A program made the translations under genes and the position numbers. Positions 1-9,254 of a stretch of DNA of 64,000 nucleotides are shown in pieces. Origin of the DNA: Candidatus Phyllobacterium onerii (GTDB taxonomy: Bacteria > Pseudomonadota > Alphaproteobacteria > Rhizobiales > Rhizobiaceae). The stretch is from NCBI RefSeq assembly GCF_028331445.1, contig NZ_JAQMHX010000001.1, positions 682,001 to 746,000 on the forward strand, written 5' to 3'. The notes under the pieces were generated by a model. The model saw only the letters and a list, made by a program, of their open reading frames with translations. It had not been told where the DNA came from and ran no database searches. The first letter of the stretch is position 1; each line of letters starts with the position of its first letter.

Positions 1-169
1 AAATGGTGATATCGTTGCGGGTTGGCACCTGACCTAGCTTCAGGAAGGCGTCCGATGTAGCGAAATATATCGAGGGGGACTTTTCTGCGGCGAGGGGGGA
101 ATTGATCGACGATCCAAAAAACGCGGTTCCAACGAGTGTTGCGATAACAGCCGAATGGCGAAGCTTCAT
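1..169 (-). CDS. Exported protein, N-terminal part only (runs off the window)
   Basis: An open frame begins with ATG at 169 on the minus strand and is still open at base 1. The first residues, MKLRHSAVIATLVGTAFFGS, followed by a stretch ending SPLAAEK, have the basic start, hydrophobic core and A-x-A-type cleavage site of a Sec signal peptide, so the product is probably periplasmic. About 56 residues are visible and they match no family I can name. The gene lies on the core side of tRNA-Ser and is not part of the island. Confidence 0.6.
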   Translation of the reverse strand, partial: MKLRHSAVIATLVGTAFFGSSINSPLAAEKSPSIYFATSDAFLKLGQVPTRNDITI

Positions 170-364
170 GCTTGCCCCCACGTCGCTTAGGAGAAAACGA
201 ATCGGGGTTATGATATAAACATTCCACCTAAAAGGACTCACCGAAATCTCTTTGTCCCCGCCGCGCAAAAGGAGGGCACGGACAACCTAAATCGAATTGA
301 TTAGAAACACTTAGTCGAACTTTGCTTTGCGGAACAAGGTGCCATTTGTGTGCGTTGACCCACC

Positions 365-625
365 ATGACCAACCTCGATTTTCTTGCTGTCACGATTGAA
401 GTTGATGAGACGGGTGAGCTGCGGAACGTGAGTTCCGTCGCTGAGGCCGCCGAAATCCTTCGTCAGAATTGGCCAGTCGACCGCGGCAAGGAACTTTCCA
501 GAGCGCGGCGTGCCTGCCTCGATGCGATGGAAGGGACGGGGAGCGTGGAGGAGGCGAGAACTGCCTTCGTCGCTGCCGCCAAGGAAGCCGGCATATTGGT
601 CTGGAACAGCGCTTGGCGGTTTTGA
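365..625 (+). CDS. DUF982 family protein
   Basis: The 86-residue product fits the DUF982 pattern, a small protein family found mostly in Rhizobiales. It has a leading beta-strand segment, then AAEILRQNWPVDRGKE, then RRACLDAMEG and a closing AR-AFVAAAKEAGI helix. Full length for the family. Function is unknown. It is a single gene on the core side, 88 bases before tRNA-Ser. The ATG start follows GTTGACCCACC, with no strong Shine-Dalgarno sequence. Confidence 0.8.
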   Translation: MTNLDFLAVTIEVDETGELRNVSSVAEAAEILRQNWPVDRGKELSRARRACLDAMEGTGSVEEARTAFVAAAKEAGILVWNSAWRF

Positions 626-713
626 TCTCGGCTTGATGCCGGTAATGCGATTTTTGGGTGAGGCGGAACAAAATCCTTGCAAACATGGGGTTTCATCTTT
701 AGTCAGCGTCCTC

Positions 714-805
714 GGAGAGGTGGCCGAGTGGTCGAAGGCGCTCCCCTGCTAAGGGAGTAGACCCGTTAAACGGTCTCGAGGGTTCGAATCCCTTCCTCTC
801 CGCCA
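714..805 (+). tRNA. tRNA-Ser(GCT)
   Basis: The acceptor arms GGAGAGG (714-720) and CCTCTCC (795-801) pair perfectly. They are followed by discriminator G802 and an encoded CCA (803-805). The anticodon stem CTCCC/GGGAG carries the loop CTGCTAA with anticodon GCT at 748-750. A long variable arm (GACCCGTTAAACGGTC region) is typical of class II tRNA-Ser, and the T loop reads GGTTCGAATCC. The 3' end also serves as one end of the genomic island. Confidence 0.97.
791..805 (+). repeat. attL: 3' end of tRNA-Ser, direct repeat with 55788-55802
   Basis: The 15 bases CCTTCCTCTCCGCCA forming the end of the tRNA acceptor stem plus CCA are repeated exactly at 55788-55802. Just beyond, the two copies remain partly similar (GACATCTATATT here, TACATTATATT there). 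A tRNA 3' end repeated next to a tyrosine integrase gene is the usual footprint of P4-type island integration. Confidence 0.85.
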
Positions 806-1406
806 GACATCTATATTAATCGTTTAAAAACAGAGACTTAGAGTTCGCTTTAATCAAGACGTGCCTTCCTACCCACCATCGCCCGCCGTTGGTTGGTCGG
901 CTACAGACATCTTTCGTATTTCTCGATAAATGCCCTCTATCCCCGCCATAATATTTCGATATTCCATTGTTTTTTATATTTTTTGTTGAGATCGTCGAGT
1001 TACGTCCCCTGTTAATCTACCCTCGTCAAGGTTCAAGCGCCGTGAGTCAGGGCCTGGCCGAGAATGTTCGAACGCAAATCAAAGATGCAATCTCGCTCGA
1101 TGAAGCGTGAGGGGGCTTGAGAAAAGTCCTTGGCTGCCGCGATCGACCGCTCGATGCCAAGCGAGCTGACAAGCACATTGTGTAAATTTTGTTACCATTA
1201 CAGATGGCCGACGCCGCTGAGCATGGGAAAGCGCCGGCCATCCGCCGAGAGCGCACTACTCAGAAGATCTGCGTCTTCATGGCGGCCTCCATGAGGTCGG
1301 TCGCGCCTTCCACCATGTATCACGAGCGGCAATCTGCTTCGATCTTCTTAGCGGGAGTTGGCTAGAATTTTCACTTTCGCAACCTGACGCCCAAAAGGGT
1401 AGATAA
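806..1406. other. Gene-poor left end of the island
   Basis: No intact gene is visible over about 600 bases. The part near 1030-1390 has short open stretches with stops in every frame and may be a decayed gene. The part nearest the tRNA is AT-rich. No transposase or RNA motif was recognised. Confidence 0.5.
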
Positions 1407-2438
1407 CTATGGCGGCGTAACGTTCAGCTGGCCACCATATTGCTCCTGCCAATTCTCACACCACTCGGCTAGGTTATTTGCTTGTGCAATCTGCGCAACG
1501 AGCCCAATGACGTCACTATCGCAATGAATTCGTACGTGGGTCAATTCCTCGCACGCGCGATGTTCAGCATGGGCATAACTGCGTGGAACAGTTCCGGGGC
1601 TGTTAATGCTGCTGGCCTTCTCTGACCATCGTCCCGCGTTACAAGGGGACAGCGAATTGCTCACCGCCTCAACGATACCATCATGCGGACGTGACATCGT
1701 AATTCTGAAACTGGGATGGAGCGCCTTTGCAAGTGAGAAAGCAGTATTGAGAATTTGAAAACCGAACGTTTCACGGTCGCTGGAGTGATGCGCGATCTGT
1801 CGATTCTCGTGAAAGTAGCAGCCAGGGATAGAAATGTAGTCAGTGTTAGCGGCATTATCAAATGCAGCGCGATAAGTCGTCACGATGTCGGCAGCTCGAG
1901 TCAAATCATGGATACCGGGCTTTCGAAGGAAAAGGGCAAAGAGTGGCCCACAGCCCTGCCGTATCATCTGCGTCAGTCCCGTGAGTTGAGCGGTCCTCAG
2001 CGCCCCAAGATTTGGCGTTCCGATTAGAAACAGCTTCTTTACGAATGGTAACAAGCGATCGAGGATTGCGAGTCGCGCAACAAGGCCGCCCATGCTGTGG
2101 GCAACGATAACGACCTCCCATTGTGTACCGCTCCCAAAACGGTTAGTTAAGGCCGTTGCGAGTGCTTTGCCATTTTCAACAAGGGGGCAATGGAAATCAT
2201 AGTCAAAATAGGCAAATTTCCATCCAGGCATCTGGGTGGCTAGAGCCTGTTGCATTGTTTGAAAAGTGAGATGATCGGAAAAGATTCCGTGCACGAATAC
2301 AATAACGCGTTGGCGATCAGCCGGAGCGCCGCGAGGCGTTTTGCGCCCCGAGACCTTTTTTGATTCACCGGATTCGGGCCCCAGACTAGAAGGCAGAGCG
2401 TCCCAGTTCCTAATAAGCGGCACTGAAATCCCGGTCAT
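1407..2438 (-). CDS. Alpha/beta-hydrolase (lipase-like)
   Basis: The protein has the alpha/beta-hydrolase layout. An HG motif in VIVFVHGIFSDHLTF forms the oxyanion region. The nucleophile elbow VAHSMGG carries the catalytic Ser, and FLIGTPNLGA follows, as in triacylglycerol lipases and PGAP1-like esterases. There is no signal peptide or membrane helix, so it is probably cytoplasmic. I place the start at the ATG at 2438: its A-T-G-A overlaps the stop of the upstream gene and GGAG lies 8 bases before it. A longer GTG frame to 2483 is possible but less likely. It is the last gene of a leftward run that also holds a lipase, a wall hydrolase and a lipoprotein. The substrate cannot be told; a phospholipid or other ester is likely. 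Confidence 0.8.
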   Translation of the reverse strand: MTGISVPLIRNWDALPSSLGPESGESKKVSGRKTPRGAPADRQRVIVFVHGIFSDHLTFQTMQQALATQMPGWKFAYFDYDFHCPLVENGKALATALTNRFGSGTQWEVVIVAHSMGGLVARLAILDRLLPFVKKLFLIGTPNLGALRTAQLTGLTQMIRQGCGPLFALFLRKPGIHDLTRAADIVTTYRAAFDNAANTDYISIPGCYFHENRQIAHHSSDRETFGFQILNTAFSLAKALHPSFRITMSRPHDGIVEAVSNSLSPCNAGRWSEKASSINSPGTVPRSYAHAEHRACEELTHVRIHCDSDVIGLVAQIAQANNLAEWCENWQEQYGGQLNVTPP

Positions 2439-3853
2439 TCCAAATCGCTCCATGTTACGACGAAAACTTTCGCCTCCGCCCACGTTTGTGCTTCTCTAGA
2501 GAGTTTGCTGGAGACGCCTGCAGCCTGACGCAGGATGTCGAGACAGTTCATACGGATCATCAAACGTACGGTGGATACGCCCAGCTTGTCTCGGAAAGGG
2601 TGCATGGTGACAGTCGTCGGAACCGCGAGAAAAATCCATCGTGTTTCATTTACGGGACGAACCGCCAAGATCGCTGAGAGATCCGTTTCGTCTAGATTTG
2701 AGATCAATATATCGTTGGAGACTATCAATGCAAAATGCAAGAATTCGGCGCTTGTGCTTATGCTCGAATCTAGTTGAATTTGGCTTGACGATGAGATCCC
2801 TGGGATTACGCGCATACCTGGCGATGCGAATAGAACGCGTTGTCGCTGTGGTAAGAAAGCTTGGCGCGCTGTTCGTTCAGCCTCCGTGAGGTTGCCAAGT
2901 TCAAATTCAATTTCATCTTTCGTCAGGCCAAGGAAGATTGACCGTGCGTCCTGCTCGTCGTGCCAGGCTTGCGTCGTTTGCCCCATTCGGTAGATGTCCC
3001 CGCCGAGTCGAGCTGAACTGACGAGGGCATGTGGTATAGAATCTGGCCAACCGAGCAAAACGAGGTTCCCAAGAAAGGCCCAATACCTATTAATTGTGTT
3101 TCCGAGTCCAAACTCATTGAGAACAATGTCGAGCACCTCTTGCGATCTCGCTGCGGCCAACACATTACCATACAAATAACCGAACCTTGATCGAAGGTAG
3201 GCACTCTCCTGTAACGCAGCCAACGTTTGTAAGTTCTGAGCATCCTCGAAGACTGCTTTCACATCGGCGAGGCCCGGCTGCGTCTTCATTTGTTCCGAAT
3301 CTAAGTCTGCTTCCAGCAGAGTTTGTACGTAGATTAAAGCTGAAAAAAATTCGACGTCTCGACCTGATTGAAAGAGAGGCGAGCGCTCGTAATAGCCATT
3401 GCGAATATACCGATAGCGATTTTCTTGAATGTCTTTTCGCCCGGACCAAGGGTCGCGGAGGCCCATCCCCGGATCTGTCGACAATGTAATGAGGCGTGCC
3501 GGGATAAAATTGTTGGTGAGCATTGCTTCGCTGAAAACACCGTTGGCCCGACTTGATCGAACTTCCCAGCGGAAGCATTCGGCCGCAGGAACGATCGACA
3601 GTATCGCATCGACAATCTGTGGTGTCAGTTCAGATGGCCCGGAGTGGAGTAAGTCGATGTCGGCTGTAAACGGAGTTGCAGAGAATAAATCAAAGCTCGC
3701 TTCGAAATTGCCGGCTTCGTCGAGATTTCGAACGATCCTCGTCACAACTCCGCCAAAAGCTTCAAACGTCACGCCAAAGCGTGAGCAGACATCTGAGAGG
3801 CCATGCAGTGGGGGGAGGTCGAGGAGGGATTTCAAGGCAACCATGTCGTTCAC
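2435..3853 (-). CDS. Uncharacterised protein, possible nucleotidyltransferase-like N-terminus
   Basis: A soluble protein of about 472 residues with no signal peptide. Near residues 25-80 it has FGVTFEAFGGVVTRIVRNL followed by TPFTADIDLLHS. A glycine pair followed by an acidic D-x-D on a strand resembles the head domain of polymerase-beta-type nucleotidyltransferases. That is suggestive only, and the active-site spacing is unproven. The rest is helical and unrecognised. It overlaps the following alpha/beta-hydrolase by ATGA, so the two are translationally coupled and may work as a pair. GTG at 3853 and ATG at 3844 are both possible starts and neither has a strong ribosome site. A 189-base gap separates it from the lipase upstream. 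Confidence 0.6.
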   Translation of the reverse strand: MNDMVALKSLLDLPPLHGLSDVCSRFGVTFEAFGGVVTRIVRNLDEAGNFEASFDLFSATPFTADIDLLHSGPSELTPQIVDAILSIVPAAECFRWEVRSSRANGVFSEAMLTNNFIPARLITLSTDPGMGLRDPWSGRKDIQENRYRYIRNGYYERSPLFQSGRDVEFFSALIYVQTLLEADLDSEQMKTQPGLADVKAVFEDAQNLQTLAALQESAYLRSRFGYLYGNVLAAARSQEVLDIVLNEFGLGNTINRYWAFLGNLVLLGWPDSIPHALVSSARLGGDIYRMGQTTQAWHDEQDARSIFLGLTKDEIEFELGNLTEAERTARQAFLPQRQRVLFASPGMRVIPGISSSSQIQLDSSISTSAEFLHFALIVSNDILISNLDETDLSAILAVRPVNETRWIFLAVPTTVTMHPFRDKLGVSTVRLMIRMNCLDILRQAAGVSSKLSREAQTWAEAKVFVVTWSDLE

Positions 3854-4042
3854 ACAGAATTGGAGTTAAGTCTCTCTTTGAATTCAATGCATGATTCGCT
3901 ACAGCATAGATTTCCTCCAAAGTAGAAATTCGGTCTCCAGTTTGACCGTCTCCCAAAAATTGGCATGCATCCAAAAAGTTCGGTGGGCGCTCGTCATCGT
4001 TCGACCGCTGAACTTCTCTCTTGCACTTTCAGTGCCCGCGAC

Positions 4043-5125
4043 TCAGCAGTGCTTCGTTGAACTCACACATTGCTGATCTTCGAGCGGACGCCGGTTAATG
4101 AAATCACAAGCTTCATCTAGCATTTCTCGCCTGTGTTCGCCGCAGAACAGTTTCCGGGTGTCTGCGATCGCTTGTGCGCCAATATAAGAGGAACAGGTGC
4201 AAGTGCTGTCCTCGCTCAGGCGCTCTCGTTGTGCACAGCACAATACCATGCGCGACATTCCCGCAGAGTAGCCCTCCATCGAGTGTTGAATGACCAGGCC
4301 TTTGGCACTTGTGAGGATTAGGTTGTTCTTTCCGTACACCAACGTCTGATTGGACTTGCTCACTCCGAAGAACTTGTTACACCCCCATGAGAGTGGATCC
4401 TTGTCCTCATAGATCAAGACAGTTTGCGCGTCTGTATAGGGCTGTTCCAGGCGGAACTCGTTTGTGACGCAAGAGGAGTTGAACGCTACAGCTCTAACGC
4501 ACGGGAACGCACGTGCCACATGCTGCGCCAATCCGCCCCCCAGCGAGTGGCCGACGGTTGTGTAGTAGACATTCTTTCCCGGGAAGGTGGTTCCCGCCCA
4601 AGTCCTGATCTTCTGAAATGCGGAGCGGGAAGCGCTATATTGATCCCACCACGACACCCACTGTGTGAACCAGGACGCATTCCCGAACAGCCAATCGGGA
4701 ATAGCCCCAAAATTGTCTGCTGGCGTAAATCCATCCGTGCCGCGAAAAGCAACAAGGATCTCGACACCTTCGTCGGTATTTCGGGTGTAGATCGCAAAGT
4801 CGAGGCCATTCCATTTGGGAACGGAAATGCCAGCGACGTTCGGATCAACCCCGTGCCAATTATCATCATAATTTGCAAGCACGAACGTTTCATTCTTGCG
4901 GTATGCATTAAGGCCGGCTACCGCATATGGAAGAAAGTCGGCCGCGACACGCTCGTAGTTCGGCCCTTTGCCGGGAAACTCGGCATCAAGATTCTCGAAT
5001 GCAGGGATATTGCAAGCTGCTTGCATTTTGTCGGAGATGCCGATTTCGGCTCGACTGATCGGATGGAAAAGTTGAAATGCAATGACACAAAGCGCAGATG
5101 CTACGAGCACCAACAATTTCTTCAT
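4043..5125 (-). CDS. Exported class-3 (fungal-type) lipase
   Basis: The product starts with MKKLLVLVASALCVIAF and a cleavage-like region ending SRAEIG, a Sec signal peptide, so it acts in the periplasm or outside. LVAFRGTDGF, the elbow VGHSLGGGLAQ (catalytic Ser near residue 195), YEDKDPLSWG (Asp) and IQHSMEGY (His) give a full lipase class-3 triad. The C-terminus is rich in Cys (CCAQRER, CTCSS), which suggests disulfides in the periplasm. The start at 5125 is chosen because it begins the signal peptide and follows a GGGGGA site. An in-frame extension upstream would bury the signal. It is part of the leftward envelope-hydrolase run, 46 bases after the TM/IPT gene. Confidence 0.85.
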   Translation of the reverse strand: MKKLLVLVASALCVIAFQLFHPISRAEIGISDKMQAACNIPAFENLDAEFPGKGPNYERVAADFLPYAVAGLNAYRKNETFVLANYDDNWHGVDPNVAGISVPKWNGLDFAIYTRNTDEGVEILVAFRGTDGFTPADNFGAIPDWLFGNASWFTQWVSWWDQYSASRSAFQKIRTWAGTTFPGKNVYYTTVGHSLGGGLAQHVARAFPCVRAVAFNSSCVTNEFRLEQPYTDAQTVLIYEDKDPLSWGCNKFFGVSKSNQTLVYGKNNLILTSAKGLVIQHSMEGYSAGMSRMVLCCAQRERLSEDSTCTCSSYIGAQAIADTRKLFCGEHRREMLDEACDFINRRPLEDQQCVSSTKHC

Positions 5126-5171
5126 ATTCCGGTTCCCCCTTCCCAAATACAGTGTTTTGAGTCCGCGCTTT

Positions 5172-6062
5172 CTAGTTGGCAGGCTCCTGGGCATTTGCTG
5201 TGACCGTAATCGATTGTGGTGCATTGATAGCCTTCCCCGAACTGTCGGTTAGGCTGAGTGTCCAGGCACCCTCCGGAACATCTGAATTCAAGCTCATATC
5301 GCAAGTCACTGCGTTTACCGTTGCTGTGACCCCGGTGCCCCTTATGCTGGCATTGCCACTAGACAAGACCACAGTCTGAACATTTTCCAGATTCTCTCCG
5401 AGGATAAGCATGGTTTTGGCTGTTCCGGCACGCTTTAAAGTACTGGGTGATACCGAGGTTATAACGGGTTGGCTGTTAGAAATGTCAGTCCCGCGCGGGA
5501 CCGTTCGATCGTACGATTCGGTGGCTTTCGATCCAAAATAGAAACTTGAAATGGATACCACCAACGTTCCGAGCATTATCAAAAGTTGCTGCGCGAAGTC
5601 GATGCTCTCGGCACGAACCGATTGTCGGACATATACAGAATATTTATTGTCAATCGGATCGGGGAGTCCTACGACCTCACTGGGCTGCAACCTTTCAACC
5701 AGACTGGCCCTTTCGGTTAAGCTCAAACCGCTGATCGTTTGGATGGGAATTGGGCTTGATAGTTTCCCGAAAAGATAAATTGAGAGAATTGCAAACAATA
5801 CGATAAGACATAGAGCGATTACGGCCCGGATTGATCCCTCAGGTAAAGCGAGCGCTTGTGTGTTGTCCCCCATTCCCATGTAAGAGAATGTCACGGCTAC
5901 CATTGCCAATGACGCAAGAAGCACGACTACACCGGTGATTGCCAAGGCAGGAAGAGCGACTGAATCCGTCACACTCCATTCGCCGATGACATAGACGATT
6001 GCCAAGAGGGCCACAAAAACGAACCCCACACCTGCCATAATTATCTTCGAAAAGTTGACCAT
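5172..6062 (-). CDS. Inner-membrane protein with C-terminal IPT/TIG-like domain
   Basis: Four hydrophobic segments are visible, near residues 8-27, 34-60, 83-103 and 155-172, followed by a beta-rich tail. The tail has QPVITSVSPSTLKRAG, a glycine at ILGENLENV and a closing TLSLTDSSG...SITVTA, as in IPT/TIG immunoglobulin-like folds that usually sit outside the cytoplasm. No catalytic motif is seen. A role as a membrane anchor or partner for the neighbouring wall hydrolase and lipase is likely but unproven. ATG at 6062 is preceded by AGGGACAAAGAG. A degenerate second copy of this gene, missing its middle, lies in inverted orientation at 18946-19292. Confidence 0.75.
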   Translation of the reverse strand: MVNFSKIIMAGVGFVFVALLAIVYVIGEWSVTDSVALPALAITGVVVLLASLAMVAVTFSYMGMGDNTQALALPEGSIRAVIALCLIVLFAILSIYLFGKLSSPIPIQTISGLSLTERASLVERLQPSEVVGLPDPIDNKYSVYVRQSVRAESIDFAQQLLIMLGTLVVSISSFYFGSKATESYDRTVPRGTDISNSQPVITSVSPSTLKRAGTAKTMLILGENLENVQTVVLSSGNASIRGTGVTATVNAVTCDMSLNSDVPEGAWTLSLTDSSGKAINAPQSITVTANAQEPAN

Positions 6063-6095
6063 AATGCTCTTTGTCCCTCTTGATGTTCCCTAGCC

Positions 6096-8096
6096 TCAGC
6101 CAGTCCAATCCTTATTTTCGCCACGGGTATCGACGTGGACAAATGTGCCATAAACACCGATCCCACCCTTGAACATGCCATTGGCGCGATAGGCTCTAAG
6201 CTTTGAACTCCATGATGCCGGATTTCCAGTTTGCATTACGAAATCAATAGCTTTGTACTGCATGTGGAAACTGTTGGCGGCGCTGCCTTGGATGCACGTA
6301 TTGTACTTCGGCGAGCGATAAAGGCTTAGCAGACGTACAGCAGCCCCCACGTCACCGCGGAGTTTGTCGATAATCGCGGCCGTGGGACCTATGTTTGTCC
6401 AAAGTTTCTCCGGCGGATAGGTATTTAGGCTTGCGCATCGCCCGGACCGGTCCTGGCCTCCAAGAAAAAGGAGTTCGTCAACCGTAATATGGCGTAATCC
6501 CAGGCCATCGGCGAATACACGGAACTTATCATAAAGAGGCCATGCAGCATGTGGACTGGTGCCCGTCGACGGCATGGACATAACTGGGGACACAACGTCT
6601 GTACCATTCGCCTCGCCGGATTCAGGGTCAGGCAATAGGATGTCTGTGTTCCAAGCAACTGCTCCGCTCGCAACAAGATCGGCTATCGGCGAAGGTGCGG
6701 ACAACTCCTTTGCTGTTATGGCCCGACCGGTCAAGCCCCATGCGTTAAGATTGTAGGTAGAGCCATGCACCACTCCGCTTCCAGCGACAAACGTCAATTT
6801 CCTTCGTTTGACGTCCTCCTTCCAAGCCGTGCTGCTTCCGGCAGCTATTGCTTCGGCAAATTGTTCACGCAAGGACGTTCCTGTTGCGACCGAAGCTCCG
6901 ATTGCAGCAAGAGACTTTCGCTCGGTCTCATCAAGCCTGTTTTGGACAGCTGTGTCATACCACAGGGCGGCGTCGAGATCAGAACGTACCTTGATCGTGG
7001 GAATGAATTGATCGAGGTGTTTGCAGGCGGTCTCCCAATAAATGCTTCTCGCCCGTTCCATCTGGGCACGTCGATTTTCGGGATAAGTGCCCAGTCGGGA
7101 AAAAGCCTTCTTCCATGGTTCAGTGACCTCTGAGCGGGTCGGCCCGAGAGAAACCGAGTTGGCCCACGCGATCTTTTTCGTCTCCGGAAGGTCGAGAGCT
7201 GTTAAAAGCTCGGTGTGGAGGGCGCCGAATGCTTCAGACAAGCATCCCGGCTTTAGTCTTTCGATTGTCGTCAGTAACTGCTTCAGTTCACCATTGACGA
7301 GCGTAAATCCAATCAGCCCGAAAGTAAGCCCGGCTCCGTCGAAGTTTCCTACGACTTTGTCGAATTTAGTGCCTTCGAAGTCGGACGTCACACCTAAACA
7401 TAGGTCAAACAAAGACGGTGGGGAGACACCGGTGAGTTTGATCCACTGTTCTACTGTTATTCCATTGCTCGGTGCGAAGCCGTTAGCCGATTGCCAGCGA
7501 CGCAATGCACTTCCCGTAACGCCACCGAAGTCGCCGTCCGGATCGACCGCTTGACCGGAGCGGCTCAAGGCGAGTTGAAGCGCCATCACTACCGGTCCAT
7601 TGACGCGCCGGAATTGCGATCCGGCCGCACTTATGACGGGTCGTTGCGGGGCGTCCCAAGTGAACGTCTCCGAGGGATCGGAGGGCCTTGACGGGCCATT
7701 GCCACCCGGTGTTTGCGGCCCTGTCCCGATAGGATCCGGCTCCCCTGGGAGAGAGTTCAGTGACCGTCCTGGAAGGCCCGATGAGGGATCAAGCTGTGCG
7801 CGGATCTTTTGAAGGTCACCAACGAGAAACATGGAGATATCGTTGCTGACCGCAGCGATTGCGCCGTTAAGAATGCCAGAAAGCGCCGCCACTTGTTCGG
7901 CAGACGCTGTCATTCTCTGCAGCTCTAGTTGGCCTTGCAGGTCCGCCAGATCCTGGAGCGCGGCAGCGATGCTCGTCTGAACGGCAGGCTTCCCGGCCGC
8001 CGCCTGAAATGCAGCCCTTAGTCGATTTCGTGTTTCCTCAATGAGATAGACGAATTGATCCATTTCCCCCCAACTCCACTGCTGCAGTTTAGACAT
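6096..8096 (-). CDS. Modular peptidoglycan hydrolase: coiled N-terminus, PG-binding, GH46-like and M15 peptidase domains
   Basis: Four parts can be read. Residues 1-110 are helical. At about 165-235 there is a peptidoglycan-binding type-1 repeat with QLALSRSGQ, GDFGGVTGSALRRWQ and NGITVEQW. At about 240-480 there is a segment like GH46 chitosanase or lysozyme folds, with SDFEG (acid), GAGLTFGLIGFTL and ALWYDTAVQNR. At about 530-666 there is an M15-type zinc peptidase with SLYRSPKYN, FHMQYKAIDFV and FVHVDTRG supplying the H...D...H ligands. It could therefore cut both glycan and peptide parts of the wall. It has no clear signal peptide, which is odd for a wall enzyme, so export or release must come another way. 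Its 3' end has a decayed copy at 18812-18914. It sits in the leftward run between the lipoprotein and TM/IPT genes. Confidence 0.8.
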   Translation of the reverse strand: MSKLQQWSWGEMDQFVYLIEETRNRLRAAFQAAAGKPAVQTSIAAALQDLADLQGQLELQRMTASAEQVAALSGILNGAIAAVSNDISMFLVGDLQKIRAQLDPSSGLPGRSLNSLPGEPDPIGTGPQTPGGNGPSRPSDPSETFTWDAPQRPVISAAGSQFRRVNGPVVMALQLALSRSGQAVDPDGDFGGVTGSALRRWQSANGFAPSNGITVEQWIKLTGVSPPSLFDLCLGVTSDFEGTKFDKVVGNFDGAGLTFGLIGFTLVNGELKQLLTTIERLKPGCLSEAFGALHTELLTALDLPETKKIAWANSVSLGPTRSEVTEPWKKAFSRLGTYPENRRAQMERARSIYWETACKHLDQFIPTIKVRSDLDAALWYDTAVQNRLDETERKSLAAIGASVATGTSLREQFAEAIAAGSSTAWKEDVKRRKLTFVAGSGVVHGSTYNLNAWGLTGRAITAKELSAPSPIADLVASGAVAWNTDILLPDPESGEANGTDVVSPVMSMPSTGTSPHAAWPLYDKFRVFADGLGLRHITVDELLFLGGQDRSGRCASLNTYPPEKLWTNIGPTAAIIDKLRGDVGAAVRLLSLYRSPKYNTCIQGSAANSFHMQYKAIDFVMQTGNPASWSSKLRAYRANGMFKGGIGVYGTFVHVDTRGENKDWTG

Positions 8097-8141
8097 TTCC
8101 CCCGACGATCAGCTGGCCATCTACCAGTTACTGGTTCGGGT

Positions 8142-9077
8142 TTAGTTGGCGGCCAACTCGGCCAAGTCGCGTCTTGCAGCCTGAGACGCGGCTCCTAATT
8201 CGCTGGATGCCGCGGCTATCCCCTCTACGGCGTCAAGCGCGGAGGCCGGTGCTTCAGCTGCTCGCTTTGCAGATGCAAGAGCGTCAATTGATGCATCGAT
8301 CAGGATAATCCAGTCTGCGAGGAGTTTTCGGTAAGCCACTACCCGTTGTCGGTCGTCAGGAGTGCCGGCAGTTGGACTGGCACGAATGCGGTTCAACGTT
8401 GGCGCATTCAGCACCAAAAACATGTCCTTCGTGCTGCTTCGTAAAGCGACTAGAATCGCTCGCACAGCGGGATAGTAGGCCACCACATAATATCTGAACC
8501 GTTCTCTCGACCGAGCCTTCAGCGCAACGAGCAGAAAAGGCTTCACTTGTGAAAACGCTGCATTTAACGCCGCTCCCATTGCAGCCGCTTCTGCAGGATG
8601 GCCAGGACCGGTCAAGGCCGCGGTATCAACTGCTGCTTTGGACAGAGAGGAGTTCATAGCTTGGACTTTGGCGACGAGAGTATCCGCAGTCTGTCCGGAT
8701 GAAAGGCCGTATAGGAGGTCATTATAAATTACGACAGTTTGGAATGCGTTGCGGAAGGCTCTCGTGGCGGGCGGGTCAACGGCGTCGGTGTAATATCGGG
8801 CGAGGTCCGGATCAAATTGGAGAGCATCGCGCTTCCGACTGTCCTGGAAAAACAATGCTCGCTCTTGTAAGGCAAGTTGATCGAGTATTGCTGTTGATGC
8901 TGCAGACGCTTGCAGTGTTGTAGACCTGTATAATTCAAATTCTGCCACGCCGCGTGTGCTACAACCGCCCATCAAAAGTATCATAAGTATCCGTACGCAG
9001 CGAAACGTAAAGTCCGCAGAAAAATATCCTATCAACGCCTCCGCCCCCGCTGGAAAACGATTCAAATAACGCGACAT
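8142..9077 (-). CDS. Predicted lipoprotein of unknown function
   Basis: A hydrophobic stretch ILMILLMGGCS ends in a lipobox whose Cys would be lipidated. The mature part is helical and Ala-rich with no domain I recognise. It is the first gene of the leftward envelope-hydrolase run, 45 bases before the modular wall hydrolase, so a cell-envelope partner role is likely. The start is uncertain: ATG at 9077 gives a long signal region, TTG at 9128 lies further upstream, and a TTG near 9035 would place the Cys about 25 residues in. All share the same mature protein. Confidence 0.65.
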   Translation of the reverse strand: MSRYLNRFPAGAEALIGYFSADFTFRCVRILMILLMGGCSTRGVAEFELYRSTTLQASAASTAILDQLALQERALFFQDSRKRDALQFDPDLARYYTDAVDPPATRAFRNAFQTVVIYNDLLYGLSSGQTADTLVAKVQAMNSSLSKAAVDTAALTGPGHPAEAAAMGAALNAAFSQVKPFLLVALKARSRERFRYYVVAYYPAVRAILVALRSSTKDMFLVLNAPTLNRIRASPTAGTPDDRQRVVAYRKLLADWIILIDASIDALASAKRAAEAPASALDAVEGIAAASSELGAASQAARRDLAELAAN

Positions 9078-9254
9078 TTGCTTTAGAAGAAAATAAAGGT
9101 TCCCATTAATTAAGAATAGTACCTCCAATTATTACAAAATACAATCAGAAATACCTTATCTAATTCAAAGTGACTACAGAAATAATTCGTAATGCGTGTA
9201 TTATCAAAAATTTGGACCATCAACATGAAGTTCTGCGCCTTGGGGAGAACGCAA

